From positions 1 to 64,000 of the IMG/VR virus record IMGVR_UViG_3300041585_000108: 64,000 nucleotides of DNA, one strand, 5' to 3'. The stretch's first letter is position 1, and each line of letters opens with the position of its first letter. Shown here in pieces: positions 13,744 to 20,905 of the stretch. Position numbers and translations under genes: made by a program. Origin of the DNA: a virus. The notes under the pieces are model-generated. The model saw only the letters and a list, made by a program, of their open reading frames with translations. It did not search any database and was not told the origin of the DNA.

Positions 13744-14036
13744 TTTGATAGCTCTTCAAGCATAACATGCTTTGGTTTTGCGCCATTAATTGTTTTTACT
13801 GGCTTACCAAATTTAAATAAAATCATAGTTGGAATAGTTTTGATTTCAAACTGATCGGATTTAATTGGGTTTTCATCAACATTTAGTTTCCCAACCCACA
13901 AACCCTTTTCAATAGAAATTTCATCTAGTATAGGAGATACTTTTTTACATGGTCCACACCATTCAGCCCAAAAATCAATGAGTATTAAATCGTGTGATAG
14001 CAAAGTACTTTCAAAGCTTTTATCTGTTACCTTCAT
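13734..14036 (-). CDS. thioredoxin
   Basis: 100 residues with the canonical active site WAEWCGPCKK (C27, C30) and the cis-proline TIPT loop. Likely reduces disulfides in phage or host proteins; possible partners here are the glutathione peroxidase and ribonucleotide enzymes of the host. Start overlaps the preceding gene's stop by four bases (ATGA type). Confidence 0.93.
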   Translation of the reverse strand: MKVTDKSFESTLLSHDLILIDFWAEWCGPCKKVSPILDEISIEKGLWVGKLNVDENPIKSDQFEIKTIPTMILFKFGKPVKTINGAKPKHVMLEELSKWI

Positions 14037-14242
14037 GGTTGATCTTTTAAAGCTTTTGCTGCGGCGTTAAACCTAAGCATAAACTCTTGTATAACCCAAA
14101 ATGTTGTTTCGCCAGCATTTTTAGACATAGCTTCAGATATTTCTAATGTTCGATCTTCTTCTGCTAGTGCGTTATACCATTTTTGATAAAGCTCTTGTCC
14201 TAAATCTTTAACTATTCCATCTAAAACTGTAATATTAGACAT
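14033..14242 (-). CDS. hypothetical helical protein
   Basis: 69 residues, predicted helical: LGQELYQKWYNALAEEDR and IQEFMLRFNAAAKALKDQP. Not recognised. Overlaps the subtilase gene upstream (8 bp) and thioredoxin downstream (4 bp). Confidence 0.6.
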   Translation of the reverse strand: MSNITVLDGIVKDLGQELYQKWYNALAEEDRTLEISEAMSKNAGETTFWVIQEFMLRFNAAAKALKDQP

Positions 14243-15380
14243 TTAATTTTGCCATCCATAATGCTTTAGTTGCTTCAAGCTTATCCTGAGCCGCTTTTAA
14301 TTCATTAGCATACTGCAATTCTGCTGCTGCAATGGCTATATCAACTTGAATCTTTACTAATGCCTTTTTAGCTGCTAAAGAGTCTGCTAAAATTTTTGCT
14401 GCTAAAGAGTCTGCTTGTGCTTTTTCTAATGCTATTTGCTCATTAGTTTTTGCTATTACTGGGGAAGAAGAAGTATTAATAATAGGCATAAGCTTATTAA
14501 ATGTTCCCTGACGACCAACTGTTTTTGTTGAGATACTTTTTAAATAATCAATCATTTTTTGTCCAGAATAACCAAAATTATCAATTGCGCTTAAATAAGT
14601 TGCAGCAGCAACCTGTGTTGCACCAGATGTTCCAGCAGTATTTTTAACAATATTGTTTGGTCCAGTAAGAGGCATGTTCCCTTTGGCAAAAAAATCTAAA
14701 AGCAAGTTGTCATTATTACTATAAGATGCAATTTCATTAATTTGATCTACTGCACCTATTGATACTACCTCTGAAATACATGATGGCCAATCAATTCTTG
14801 AGTAATCACGAGCATTACCTGCTGCAGAAAATACTGGTATGTTGGCTGACATTAAATTTTGAACTGCAGTTACTGTGCGAGGGAATGTAGGGCAATACTG
14901 TTCTCCTGAAGAGATGTGTAATCCTGAACTGCCTTGTGATATTGAAACTGCTTTGATGTTGTACCTAGATGCATTTTCTGAAACCCAAGCTAAGGCAGAA
15001 GATATTGTTGTTTCTCCAGCAGGCTTTCTTAATCCAGTTGAAGTGTGTGCAATAATTTTAATAAAAAGAATTTTAATATTTGAATTAGTTCGCACTGCTG
15101 CCGATGCCATCATTGTGCCGTGATCAAATCCATTTTTAACAATAAGATCCGAAGACATAGACGCTGATCCAGCACCTTCTTGAAAATTAGTTCCATTAGG
15201 ACACAAATCCCACTGAAGAATACAAACTTCTCCTACAATTTTGTTTTGAAATTCAGGCAAGGAGGTATCGATTGCAGTATCTAGAATTGCTAAAACTGGT
15301 GCATCGTTATTAGCCTGTGCAATTGCAACAGGAGACAGAAGTGATAAGGTAAGTACCGCCGTGATTAGTTTATTTTTCAT
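14235..15380 (-). CDS. exported subtilisin-like serine protease (S8) with coiled-coil tail
   Basis: 381 residues. Signal peptide MKNKLITAVLTLSLLSPVAI, cleavage near AQA-NND. S8 catalytic residues are all present: Asp34 in LAILDTAID, His87 in FDHGTMMAS, oxyanion Asn189 in FSAAGNA and Ser252 in AGTSGATQVAAA. Residues about 310-380 form an Ala/Lys/Glu-rich coiled coil with AADSLAAK-like repeats, which may anchor or multimerise it. No propeptide is evident. The role outside the cell is unknown: wall processing, superinfection blocking or peptide release are possible. Promoter 15387-15414 places the transcript start at the ATG (leaderless). Confidence 0.88.
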   Translation of the reverse strand: MKNKLITAVLTLSLLSPVAIAQANNDAPVLAILDTAIDTSLPEFQNKIVGEVCILQWDLCPNGTNFQEGAGSASMSSDLIVKNGFDHGTMMASAAVRTNSNIKILFIKIIAHTSTGLRKPAGETTISSALAWVSENASRYNIKAVSISQGSSGLHISSGEQYCPTFPRTVTAVQNLMSANIPVFSAAGNARDYSRIDWPSCISEVVSIGAVDQINEIASYSNNDNLLLDFFAKGNMPLTGPNNIVKNTAGTSGATQVAAATYLSAIDNFGYSGQKMIDYLKSISTKTVGRQGTFNKLMPIINTSSSPVIAKTNEQIALEKAQADSLAAKILADSLAAKKALVKIQVDIAIAAAELQYANELKAAQDKLEATKALWMAKLNV

Positions 15381-15386
15381 ATCTTA

Positions 15387-15414
15387 ATTGTACTAAATAT
15401 TAAAATATTGTCAA
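15387..15414 (-). promoter_or_regulatory. leaderless promoter of the subtilase gene
   Basis: TTGACA (15414-15409), 16 bp, TACAAT (15392-15387), then six bases to ATG 15380. No Shine-Dalgarno is present before the start codon. Confidence 0.8.
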
Positions 15415-15563
15415 GGGTTATTCTTATACCATTTACCAGACTCTAAAATACTTAATTTTTCTTTTTCTATAAGCTCATTTACTAATAAAATCAATACGTC
15501 TGTGATGGATGAAATTTGTTCTACTTTACTTTCTAATTGTTTAATTCTTTTAGATTTACTCAA
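15411..15563 (-). CDS. small coiled-coil protein (TTG start)
   Basis: 50 residues: LSKSKRIKQLESKVEQISSI, a heptad pattern through ELIEKEKLSILESGKW. TTG 15563 overlaps the previous stop. Its stop overlaps the -35 box of the subtilase promoter. Function unknown. Confidence 0.6.
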   Translation of the reverse strand: MSKSKRIKQLESKVEQISSITDVLILLVNELIEKEKLSILESGKWYKNNP

Positions 15564-15921
15564 TTATATTCCTGTCTAATAATGTTGGTGCTGTTGCTAA
15601 ACTTCCGCAGGCAAGGCACTCCATGTCTAAATAATAGGTTGCTATTTCATAATCTTCAAAGGCAACCTTAACTAACCAAACTCCAGATCCGCAGGGGCAT
15701 ACGTGTGTTGGGGTTCCTCTTAAATCAATAGCTTTGTCGTAATCTATGGGAGGAACATACTGAGGATCATTTTCTTGAGCTATCTTTAGTATGTCCTGCA
15801 CTGCTTCTTCATACTTATCTATGTAGTAGAACCCAAGCTTAAACCTTCTAAAAAATATTCTAGCAAAAAGGGATAGTGATATTAAACTTATTGTGATTGA
15901 TATAATTAATGCTATCCTCAT
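15556..15921 (-). CDS. membrane-anchored zinc-ribbon protein
   Basis: 121 residues. N-terminal membrane segment (ALIISITISLISLSLFARIF), then a cytoplasmic part with CPCGSGVW at about 75-82 and MECLACGS at about 99-106, a CxC/CxxC zinc ribbon. Leaderless start at ATG 15921 from the promoter at 15928-15956. Function unknown. Confidence 0.7.
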   Translation of the reverse strand: MRIALIISITISLISLSLFARIFFRRFKLGFYYIDKYEEAVQDILKIAQENDPQYVPPIDYDKAIDLRGTPTHVCPCGSGVWLVKVAFEDYEIATYYLDMECLACGSLATAPTLLDRNIIE

Positions 15922-15927
15922 ATAAAA

Positions 15928-15956
15928 ATTATACCTTAAACCTGTATATATGTAAA
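15928..15956 (-). promoter_or_regulatory. leaderless promoter
   Basis: TTTACA (15956-15951), 17 bp, TATAAT (15933-15928), six bases, ATG 15921. It lies within the C-terminal codons of the Ntn hydrolase gene. Confidence 0.8.
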
Positions 15957-16490
15957 GGGTGCAGATACGGACATATTAAATTCTGCGGCTGCTTCTAAAG
16001 CTGCCTTAAGTCTTACTTTTGGGTTTTTTTGATTTTTAGTGGCATGTAAAGCTCCCAGTGCTATTGATCCACCGCTTCCTTCTGCCATATAGTTAACTAT
16101 GTTTTCTCCAACATGAAAGTCTTCATCTATAGTAAAGATTCTACCTTCTAGCCCAACAATAAATATTCCGCCTGTGTCTTCATCTGTTCCGCCTATATCT
16201 CCAAAGCCATGCTCTTTGAATGTAAGCTTGACTGAATCTACAAACTTAGTTCTTAAAAATTTATCTAAACCTGAGTTTGTTTTTGTTGGAGTATACTTTG
16301 GTGGGGTCCAAGAGTACTGAAGTATTTGCCCCATTCTAAAAGAGTCCGTAAATGCAATAGCATACTGACCAACCTTAAAGCATTTAGGCTCTTTTCTTGC
16401 TATTATCCATCCGCTTTTATCATCAGATGCAGCGTGGTCGGAACCCATATAAACAGTTCCATTTTGAGCAATAGCCACAATACAGGTCAT
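15936..16490 (-). CDS. proteasome-like Ntn-hydrolase
   Basis: 184 residues. N-terminus MTCIVAIAQNGTVYMGSDHA matches proteasome beta/HslV-type Ntn hydrolases; removal of Met would expose Thr2 as nucleophile. DHAAS (the Asp17-like position), a Lys in the KEPKCFKVG strand and the glycine-rich turn AEGSGGSIALGAL (the conserved GSGxxxAxGAL) are present. In the family these form rings that degrade proteins with a partner ATPase, but single-ring or self-acting relatives exist. No ATPase partner is seen here. Leaderless start from 16497-16525. Confidence 0.82.
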   Translation of the reverse strand: MTCIVAIAQNGTVYMGSDHAASDDKSGWIIARKEPKCFKVGQYAIAFTDSFRMGQILQYSWTPPKYTPTKTNSGLDKFLRTKFVDSVKLTFKEHGFGDIGGTDEDTGGIFIVGLEGRIFTIDEDFHVGENIVNYMAEGSGGSIALGALHATKNQKNPKVRLKAALEAAAEFNMSVSAPFTYIQV

Positions 16491-16496
16491 AACTTA

Positions 16497-16525
16497 ATTA
16501 TACTAAATTTAAATTCGAAAGTCTA
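16497..16525 (-). promoter_or_regulatory. leaderless promoter of the Ntn-hydrolase gene
   Basis: TAGACT (16525-16520), 17 bp, TATAAT (16502-16497), six bases, ATG 16490. The -35 lies in the end of the preceding gene. Confidence 0.75.
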
Positions 16526-16840
16526 CTCATCAAGCCTATCCATATCTATATGTATTCCAATATGGTCTATTTTGCTTAAACAAGCATCTAAATCTGATTT
16601 TACATGTATAAGCTCTTGTAATGCCTCATAGTATTTATCTTTCCACTCATCTAAATCTTTTTCTAATTTGTACAATTTTATTTGTAGGTCTTTTAATTCT
16701 ATAAGCAGCCCATCATGAGCTTTTTCACTTAACCGAATAAACTCTTTTTTCTTCTGGATTTTGTAATTAAATAAAACTCCTACTAAACCACTAGAAATAG
16801 AAGCAATTAAAGTTACAATTATCTGAGTATATGTTGGCAT
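16523..16840 (-). CDS. membrane-anchored coiled-coil protein
   Basis: 105 residues: N-terminal membrane helix (QIIVTLIASISSGLVGVLFN), a basic junction KIQKKKEF, then a long coiled coil (ELKDLQIKLYKLEKDLDEWK and onward). Topology resembles small spanin- or Rz-like proteins, but no specific match is visible. A TATAAT at 16850-16855 lies nine bases before the ATG and may be its own -10 box. Confidence 0.65.
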   Translation of the reverse strand: MPTYTQIIVTLIASISSGLVGVLFNYKIQKKKEFIRLSEKAHDGLLIELKDLQIKLYKLEKDLDEWKDKYYEALQELIHVKSDLDACLSKIDHIGIHIDMDRLDE

Positions 16841-16861
16841 TATTACATAATTATACCTTAT

Positions 16862-17098
16862 TTAAACTAACAATTCAGAAGCTTTTATTTCTTCTCCTGC
16901 ATATCTTTTCTTTGTAATATAATCTTTAACAATTTCATGCCCATATTGTCTTCCAGATAGTATTACTGTCCATCTAGGCTCTAGTTTATTTGAAATACAT
17001 GTTTCGCACATTAATAAATTAATGGGCAATAATGCAGATCTTTTTAAGACTAAATTTGCCTTACTCTTATTGCAACAATAACATAATACTTTTTCCAT
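16862..17098 (-). CDS. zinc-ribbon protein
   Basis: 78 residues: VLCYCCNKSK at the start and MCETCISNK about 25 residues later make a two-knuckle zinc ribbon, followed by WTVILSGRQYGHEIVKDYI. Similar proteins occur widely in actinophages with unknown role. ATG overlaps the previous stop (TAATG). Confidence 0.7.
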   Translation of the reverse strand: MEKVLCYCCNKSKANLVLKRSALLPINLLMCETCISNKLEPRWTVILSGRQYGHEIVKDYITKKRYAGEEIKASELLV

Positions 17099-17292
17099 TA
17101 ATCTTCCTTCATTTCTGTAAGTGCAATCTCATCTGAAAAAATGAAATCGTTTGTATCAAAAAGCTCAGTAACTTCTTCAAATCCATCGTGATATTTTATC
17201 ATAGACATGTATGCCCCTTGCGATATTACTACGCCATACCTTTGTTCTGGTATGATAAATACTATTGATGCTACGTCACCTTGTTCTTCCAC
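17098..17292 (-). CDS. hypothetical protein
   Basis: 64 residues from GTG 17292, with AAGGA eight bases upstream; an ATG at 17355 would overlap the next gene by 80 bp and lacks a ribosome site. Beta-rich (SIVFIIPEQRYGVVISQGAY) with an acidic C-terminus. No family recognised. Confidence 0.6.
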   Translation of the reverse strand: MEEQGDVASIVFIIPEQRYGVVISQGAYMSMIKYHDGFEEVTELFDTNDFIFSDEIALTEMKED

Positions 17293-17599
17293 CTGGCTTT
17301 CCTTCCAACTCGACTCTAATCCCGTATGATTCCAGGACCTTTTTAACCATTTCAATATAATCTATAACTCTTAATCTCATACTTCCATCGTACTGTGAAA
17401 AATTATCTTCATATAGTCTGATTGCTAAAAACTCAGGATATTTTACTATATCCATCTGTAAGTCGTAAGCTGGGCTAGTAAGCTCTCTTACTTTTCTTGC
17501 CATTTCTTTTGTATAAAAAACTGGTTTGTTTGCTTCCCCAGTCCATTCATTAATTCCAAATTTAAAATGATCTTTATTTTTGTCTATAAAGTTAGCCAT
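17276..17599 (-). CDS. hypothetical phage protein
   Basis: 107 residues, MANFIDKNKDHFKFGINEWT, mixed alpha/beta, ending in a basic GKPGGRTR tail. Not recognised. Start overlaps the WhiB gene by eight bases, so the two are probably co-translated. Confidence 0.65.
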   Translation of the reverse strand: MANFIDKNKDHFKFGINEWTGEANKPVFYTKEMARKVRELTSPAYDLQMDIVKYPEFLAIRLYEDNFSQYDGSMRLRVIDYIEMVKKVLESYGIRVELEGKPGGRTR

Positions 17600-17900
17600 G
17601 AAGCCTCTTTATAGACTTAGATATTTCTTTTGTCTTATGAGAATTTTTTGATTTATCTGGTATGCCAGAGTTTAAATATACTCCACCCCAAACACCATAG
17701 TTATCTGATTTTACTCCAGCAGCATAACAAATTGAAATTACTGGGCAAGACATACACGCTTGATCAATGCTCTTAGCAACATTTACATCAGATTCGTATG
17801 AGTCAAAAAATAAATTTGTATCCATTCCTAAGCACAAGGCAAGGTCTTGCCACTCAAAATTATCTTTCTCAAGCCCTAGGCTATTTAAAAATTTTGACAT
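17592..17900 (-). CDS. WhiB-family Fe-S regulator
   Basis: 102 residues from ATG 17900 (ATGs at 17930 and 17954 would overlap the upstream gene more). WhiB hallmarks: WQDLALCLGMDTNLFF, then ACMSCPVISICYAAG with four cysteines (C23, C49, C52, C58 in this numbering) spaced C-x25-C-x2-C-x5-C, and the GVWGGVYL turn. WhiB proteins bind a 4Fe-4S cluster and the primary sigma factor and are almost confined to actinobacteria and their phages. This is the best single clue to the host. The basic tail KTKEISKSIKRLHG may bind DNA. Confidence 0.92.
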   Translation of the reverse strand: MSKFLNSLGLEKDNFEWQDLALCLGMDTNLFFDSYESDVNVAKSIDQACMSCPVISICYAAGVKSDNYGVWGGVYLNSGIPDKSKNSHKTKEISKSIKRLHG

Positions 17901-18111
17901 ATTTTGCTGGAAGCTTCCATAGCCCGTCATTATTGATTGCAAATTCTTCTGCAATCCCCCATTTATTTCTAAACAATCCTTTATTATTTGTAAATCCTAA
18001 TTGATCTTTTTCCCAAATAACTAATGAATAATTATTCCAAAATGAATCAAGGTCTTTGGACTTGGCTTTTTTAATTAACACATCTACGCCAAGCTCAGTT
18101 AGATTAAGCAA
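17881..18111 (-). CDS. hypothetical protein
   Basis: 76 residues, TTG start at 18111 with AGGAAG upstream. Contains NYSLVIWEKDQLGFTNNKGL and is Trp-rich. Not recognised. It begins 16 bases after the tRNA-Leu gene and overlaps the WhiB gene start. Confidence 0.6.
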   Translation of the reverse strand: MLNLTELGVDVLIKKAKSKDLDSFWNNYSLVIWEKDQLGFTNNKGLFRNKWGIAEEFAINNDGLWKLPAKYVKIFK

Positions 18112-18127
18112 TTGTCTTCCTGTCTAG

Positions 18128-18211
18128 TATCAATAGTCGGATTTGAACCGACACTCCACAATTGGAGGCAAATTTTAAGTCTGCTGCGTCTGCCGATTCC
18201 GCCATACTGAC
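18128..18211 (-). tRNA. tRNA-Leu (anticodon TAA)
   Basis: 84 nt class II cloverleaf: acceptor GTCAGTA/TATTGAT, D arm GCGGAATCGGCAGACGC, anticodon stem GCAGA/TTTGC around CTTAAAA, a variable arm, T arm GTCGG-TTCAAAT-CCGAC. Reads TTA. No encoded CCA. Confidence 0.92.
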
Positions 18212-18225
18212 ATAATGCTAATACT

Positions 18226-18254
18226 ATTATACTATCCTAAATTGGACATGTCAA
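18226..18254 (-). promoter_or_regulatory. consensus promoter for tRNA-Leu
   Basis: TTGACA (18254-18249), 17 bp, TATAAT (18231-18226), predicted start near 18219, eight bases before the tRNA 5' end. Confidence 0.88.
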
Positions 18255-18397
18255 CTATTTTTAAATATTTTTATTAATTCTACGCTTTTTATTTCATCAT
18301 CTACGCTAAATATATCTCTAACATATTCTTTTGCATCCGCCTCATTAAAAGCTTGAACCTCTAGCTCAACATTTAATTCAATATAATAGGTATTCAT
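18251..18397 (-). CDS. hypothetical small protein
   Basis: 48 residues from ATG 18397: MNTYYIELNVELEVQAFNEA, then DAKEYVRDIFSVDDEIKSVE. Beta-alpha pattern. A longer frame from 18508 lies inside the endolysin gene and is rejected. It is the last gene of the lysis operon. Function unknown. Confidence 0.6.
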   Translation of the reverse strand: MNTYYIELNVELEVQAFNEADAKEYVRDIFSVDDEIKSVELIKIFKNS

Positions 18398-18416
18398 TTG
18401 CTTAACTGTTTTCTTG

Positions 18417-18977
18417 CTAGCTGGGCAAACTTTTTGCCGAAGCCCTTTTCTTAGTAGATTTAGCAGGAGATGGAGTTGATCCAAATTTAGGACGACCAAA
18501 TCCAACAATTGAAATCATAACTTTCTTGGGGTTCTTCTTGTAAGCACGAAGTTTCTTGGCAACCTGCCCGCCATTACGTTGGCTTCCCTTGTCATCAGAG
18601 CTTGTATTACCTTCAATGCACCAAACTGTTCCGTCACCATTGTCTTTAACAACAATGCCTACGTGAGAAATTCTATCGACACCATCTGCGGGAAAATCAA
18701 AGTAAGCGATATCTCCTGCATCTGGGTCCGCTAAGTTGCCATCAATCCAAGCTCCAGCTTTCTTAAATGCTGCTGCACCACCAGGTGTGTAAACGGTATT
18801 AGGTACCTTTACTCCAGCTTCGTTAGCACACCAGTTTACGAATGAACCGCACCATGGCTGAAAGTTAGCTTTAGCGTACTTTCCATACTTGGTCTCGTTA
18901 TCTTTTGGACCTTCAATAGTCCCAAGTTCTGCTGTAGCTACTTCAATAAGTTTAGCTACTGTTCCTTTATCTGCCAT
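18417..18977 (-). CDS. CHAP-domain endolysin
   Basis: 186 residues from ATG 18977 (TAATG with the previous gene). CHAP domain over residues about 10-165: C43 in PWCGSFVNWC, H105 in RISHVGIVV and E122 in WCIEGNTSS form the catalytic set. CHAP enzymes cut peptidoglycan cross-bridges or stem peptides. No signal peptide, so release would need a holin; holin-like genes are at 11.5-11.9 kb. A short basic tail (STKKRASAK) replaces a classical wall-binding domain. Confidence 0.88.
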   Translation of the reverse strand: MADKGTVAKLIEVATAELGTIEGPKDNETKYGKYAKANFQPWCGSFVNWCANEAGVKVPNTVYTPGGAAAFKKAGAWIDGNLADPDAGDIAYFDFPADGVDRISHVGIVVKDNGDGTVWCIEGNTSSDDKGSQRNGGQVAKKLRAYKKNPKKVMISIVGFGRPKFGSTPSPAKSTKKRASAKSLPS

Positions 18978-19099
18978 TACTTGTTCCAATCCTCATCTAC
19001 TGGTTGCTCTTCTGGCATTGCACCATCTGGCTTTGCTGCTAAACGTGCAGCGATAGCATCTAAGTCTGCTGTTGAATAACGATATTCTTTTTTAACCAT
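18977..19099 (-). CDS. hypothetical small protein
   Basis: 40 residues: MVKKEYRYSTADLDAIAARL, then AAKPDGAMPEEQPVDEDWNK. AAGGAG lies seven bases before the ATG. Its stop overlaps the endolysin start. Function unknown. Confidence 0.65.
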   Translation of the reverse strand: MVKKEYRYSTADLDAIAARLAAKPDGAMPEEQPVDEDWNK

Positions 19100-19177
19100 T
19101 TGTTGCTCCTTGTTTTGTAGTATCAGGTGTAATTTTTATTACATCCTTTGTGCAGGTCTGAGTTGCCTCATGAATCT

Positions 19178-19186
19178 ATTATACCA
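19178..19186 (-). promoter_or_regulatory. extended -10 promoter of the endolysin operon
   Basis: TGGTATAAT on the minus strand (19186-19178). Transcript would start near 19171, about 70 bases before ATG 19099. Confidence 0.55.
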
Positions 19187-19192
19187 CTTTAA

Positions 19193-20137
19193 CTACATTG
19201 GATTATCCGTTTTATAAAAACCATTATCTTTAATTTGTTTATAAAAATCTTCAGCTATATGCAAATTTTTATGAATGCCCCAGTGTGGTCTATGTCCTGC
19301 TTTCCTGTCTGCACCTTGATAAAATAATTCATTTTTTCTATCTTCAGGGTGACAGTCTAAAGAATTAAATTCACCATATTCGTCTGAGTTTTCAATAATA
19401 TTAGAATTAGTTTCATTTTTATCATAAGGAATTTTCCAATCAAAAGCATCTATATAGCAGTAGCCTTCGTGGTGTTTTGGGTAAAACAAATTAACTTCAT
19501 TGTAAATATTTTTTTGATATATAGGGTCCCAGCTACTCCAAAAAAATTTAATATTATTTGAAATGCAGTATTGTCTTAGCATGTCAATAAAAATATTTTC
19601 ATAAAAAAATACAAATTCTTCTGTCAAAATATGTTGTGGGTCGTAAGGAGCTTTCCCATATGGGATAAAGCTATCATATATTTCTGAATATTCAACCATT
19701 GGCAAATAATCATGTCTTTCAAACTGAGTTCTTTTAAATACATTTTTGGTTTCCATTTTACCTTTTGTATAGGGTGTGTTTATTCTACAAAATGGAAAAA
19801 GTCCTATAACAATTTTAGGGTTGCCAAATTTTTCAAAATAATAAAAAGCTTTTGATACTTGTCCCATTATGGAATCTCCACGCGCACCTAAATTGGAGCT
19901 ACTCAAATTTAATTTTTTAGATAAGACTGAGCTCCATATGTATTCTTCTGGAAGCCCTTGCCCGTACGTCAGAGAACAGCCAAGAAATAGTATGTCTGAA
20001 TTTTCTTCAAACTCTCTGCTTCTATAGCCCAAGCTGTTAATGTTATATTCTATTTCTACTATGTCCGCGTTTTTTCCAACATGCTCTCTTCCTGGGCCTT
20101 CCTGTAATTCATTTACAAAGAGCCTTTTAATATTTTT
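19193..20137 (-). CDS. SGNH/GDSL-family hydrolase (start codon non-canonical)
   Basis: GDSL-type features: FLGCSLTYGQGL with the block I Ser, SNLGARGDS as block II, and HWGIHKNLHIAE near the end as the His block. These enzymes are esterases or deacetylases. The first canonical start is TTG 20032, but the same frame continues upstream as NADIVEIEYNINSLGYRS, which looks conserved and coding, back to a stop shared with the FmdB-like gene. The only possible starts there are ATA, ATT or CTT, so an unusual start is proposed; the upper limit given is approximate. The C-terminus DNGFYKTDNPM echoes that of the neighbouring FmdB-like protein. Confidence 0.7.
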   Translation of the reverse strand, partial: KNIKRLFVNELQEGPGREHVGKNADIVEIEYNINSLGYRSREFEENSDILFLGCSLTYGQGLPEEYIWSSVLSKKLNLSSSNLGARGDSIMGQVSKAFYYFEKFGNPKIVIGLFPFCRINTPYTKGKMETKNVFKRTQFERHDYLPMVEYSEIYDSFIPYGKAPYDPQHILTEEFVFFYENIFIDMLRQYCISNNIKFFWSSWDPIYQKNIYNEVNLFYPKHHEGYCYIDAFDWKIPYDKNETNSNIIENSDEYGEFNSLDCHPEDRKNELFYQGADRKAGHRPHWGIHKNLHIAEDFYKQIKDNGFYKTDNPM

Positions 20138-20139
20138 TA

Positions 20140-20328
20140 TTATTTTAAGTTATCCGTCCTATAAAAACCATTTCCTTTAAACTGTATCGCAAAGGAAGTA
20201 AAAAATCTTGACATAACAGAATCACATTCTTTGCAGAGATATCCTGGATCATTTTCAGACATAGATCTAGTTACTTGAAGTAATGCGTGGGATTTATTTT
20301 GATTACAGTTATATTCATATATGGGCAT
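20140..20328 (-). CDS. FmdB-like putative regulatory zinc-ribbon protein
   Basis: 62 residues from ATG 20328 (TGATG overlap with the nuclease gene). MPIYEYNC at the start, YLCKECDSVMSRFFTS in the middle and KGNGFYRTDN at the end are typical of the FmdB family. The first Cys pair is altered: only one Cys remains in YNCNQNKSH, so metal binding may use the His. Function in phages is unknown. Confidence 0.85.
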   Translation of the reverse strand: MPIYEYNCNQNKSHALLQVTRSMSENDPGYLCKECDSVMSRFFTSFAIQFKGNGFYRTDNLK

Positions 20329-20735
20329 CACTCACCGTTTGTTTTCCTTACTTTAGCTAAGGCCACAAAATCTTTAACTTTTGTGTCCCCCATATATTTC
20401 CAGGCATAACCATTTAAAATCATCTGCTCATTTACTGAAACAGCAGAGTTATCTAAATAAAGCCATCCTAGAATACGACCATACTTTTCAGATGAATTTA
20501 TTTTTTCTGTTTTAATAACAATATTTTTAGCAGAATTAATCTTATTCTTTAAATATGCTTTTGCTTCAAGGCCTAGGGCTTTTTCCATTTTGTTTAAGGT
20601 TCTGCTTTCTGGTGTATCTATACCAGAAAGTCGAACTCTTGAGGTAAACGATATATCAAATCCAAGATCAATATCTACATCTATTGTGTCTCCATCAACA
20701 ACCTTTATTATTTTTTTTACATAATATTCAAACAT
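20328..20735 (-). CDS. staphylococcal-nuclease-like (TNase) protein
   Basis: 135 residues. VVDGDTIDVDIDLG, RVRLSGIDTPESR and KYGRILGWLYL are the characteristic motifs of thermonuclease-type enzymes, including the Asp and Arg residues of the active site. No signal peptide, so it probably acts on nucleic acid inside the cell, for instance in host DNA breakdown. AAGGAG lies six to seven bases before ATG 20735. Confidence 0.88.
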   Translation of the reverse strand: MFEYYVKKIIKVVDGDTIDVDIDLGFDISFTSRVRLSGIDTPESRTLNKMEKALGLEAKAYLKNKINSAKNIVIKTEKINSSEKYGRILGWLYLDNSAVSVNEQMILNGYAWKYMGDTKVKDFVALAKVRKTNGE

Positions 20736-20829
20736 TTTTCTCCTTATTTTAATTTGTTTTTAATAAAATTACAAAAATATTCTGCGGCAATATTAAAAAA
20801 CTTTTTCCTAGTCTTGTGAAACAACGCCG

Positions 20830-20901
20830 CACCCCTGGCTGGAATCGAACCAGCGACAAACAGATTAGAAGTCTGTTGCTCTTCCGCTGAGCTACAGAGG
20901 T
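20830..20901 (-). tRNA. tRNA-Arg (anticodon TCT)
   Basis: 72 nt: acceptor ACCTCTG/CAGGGGT, anticodon stem ACAGA/TCTGT around CTTCTAA, T arm GCTGG-TTCGATT-CCAGC. Reads AGA/AGG. No encoded CCA. Confidence 0.93.
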
Positions 20902-20905
20902 ATTG

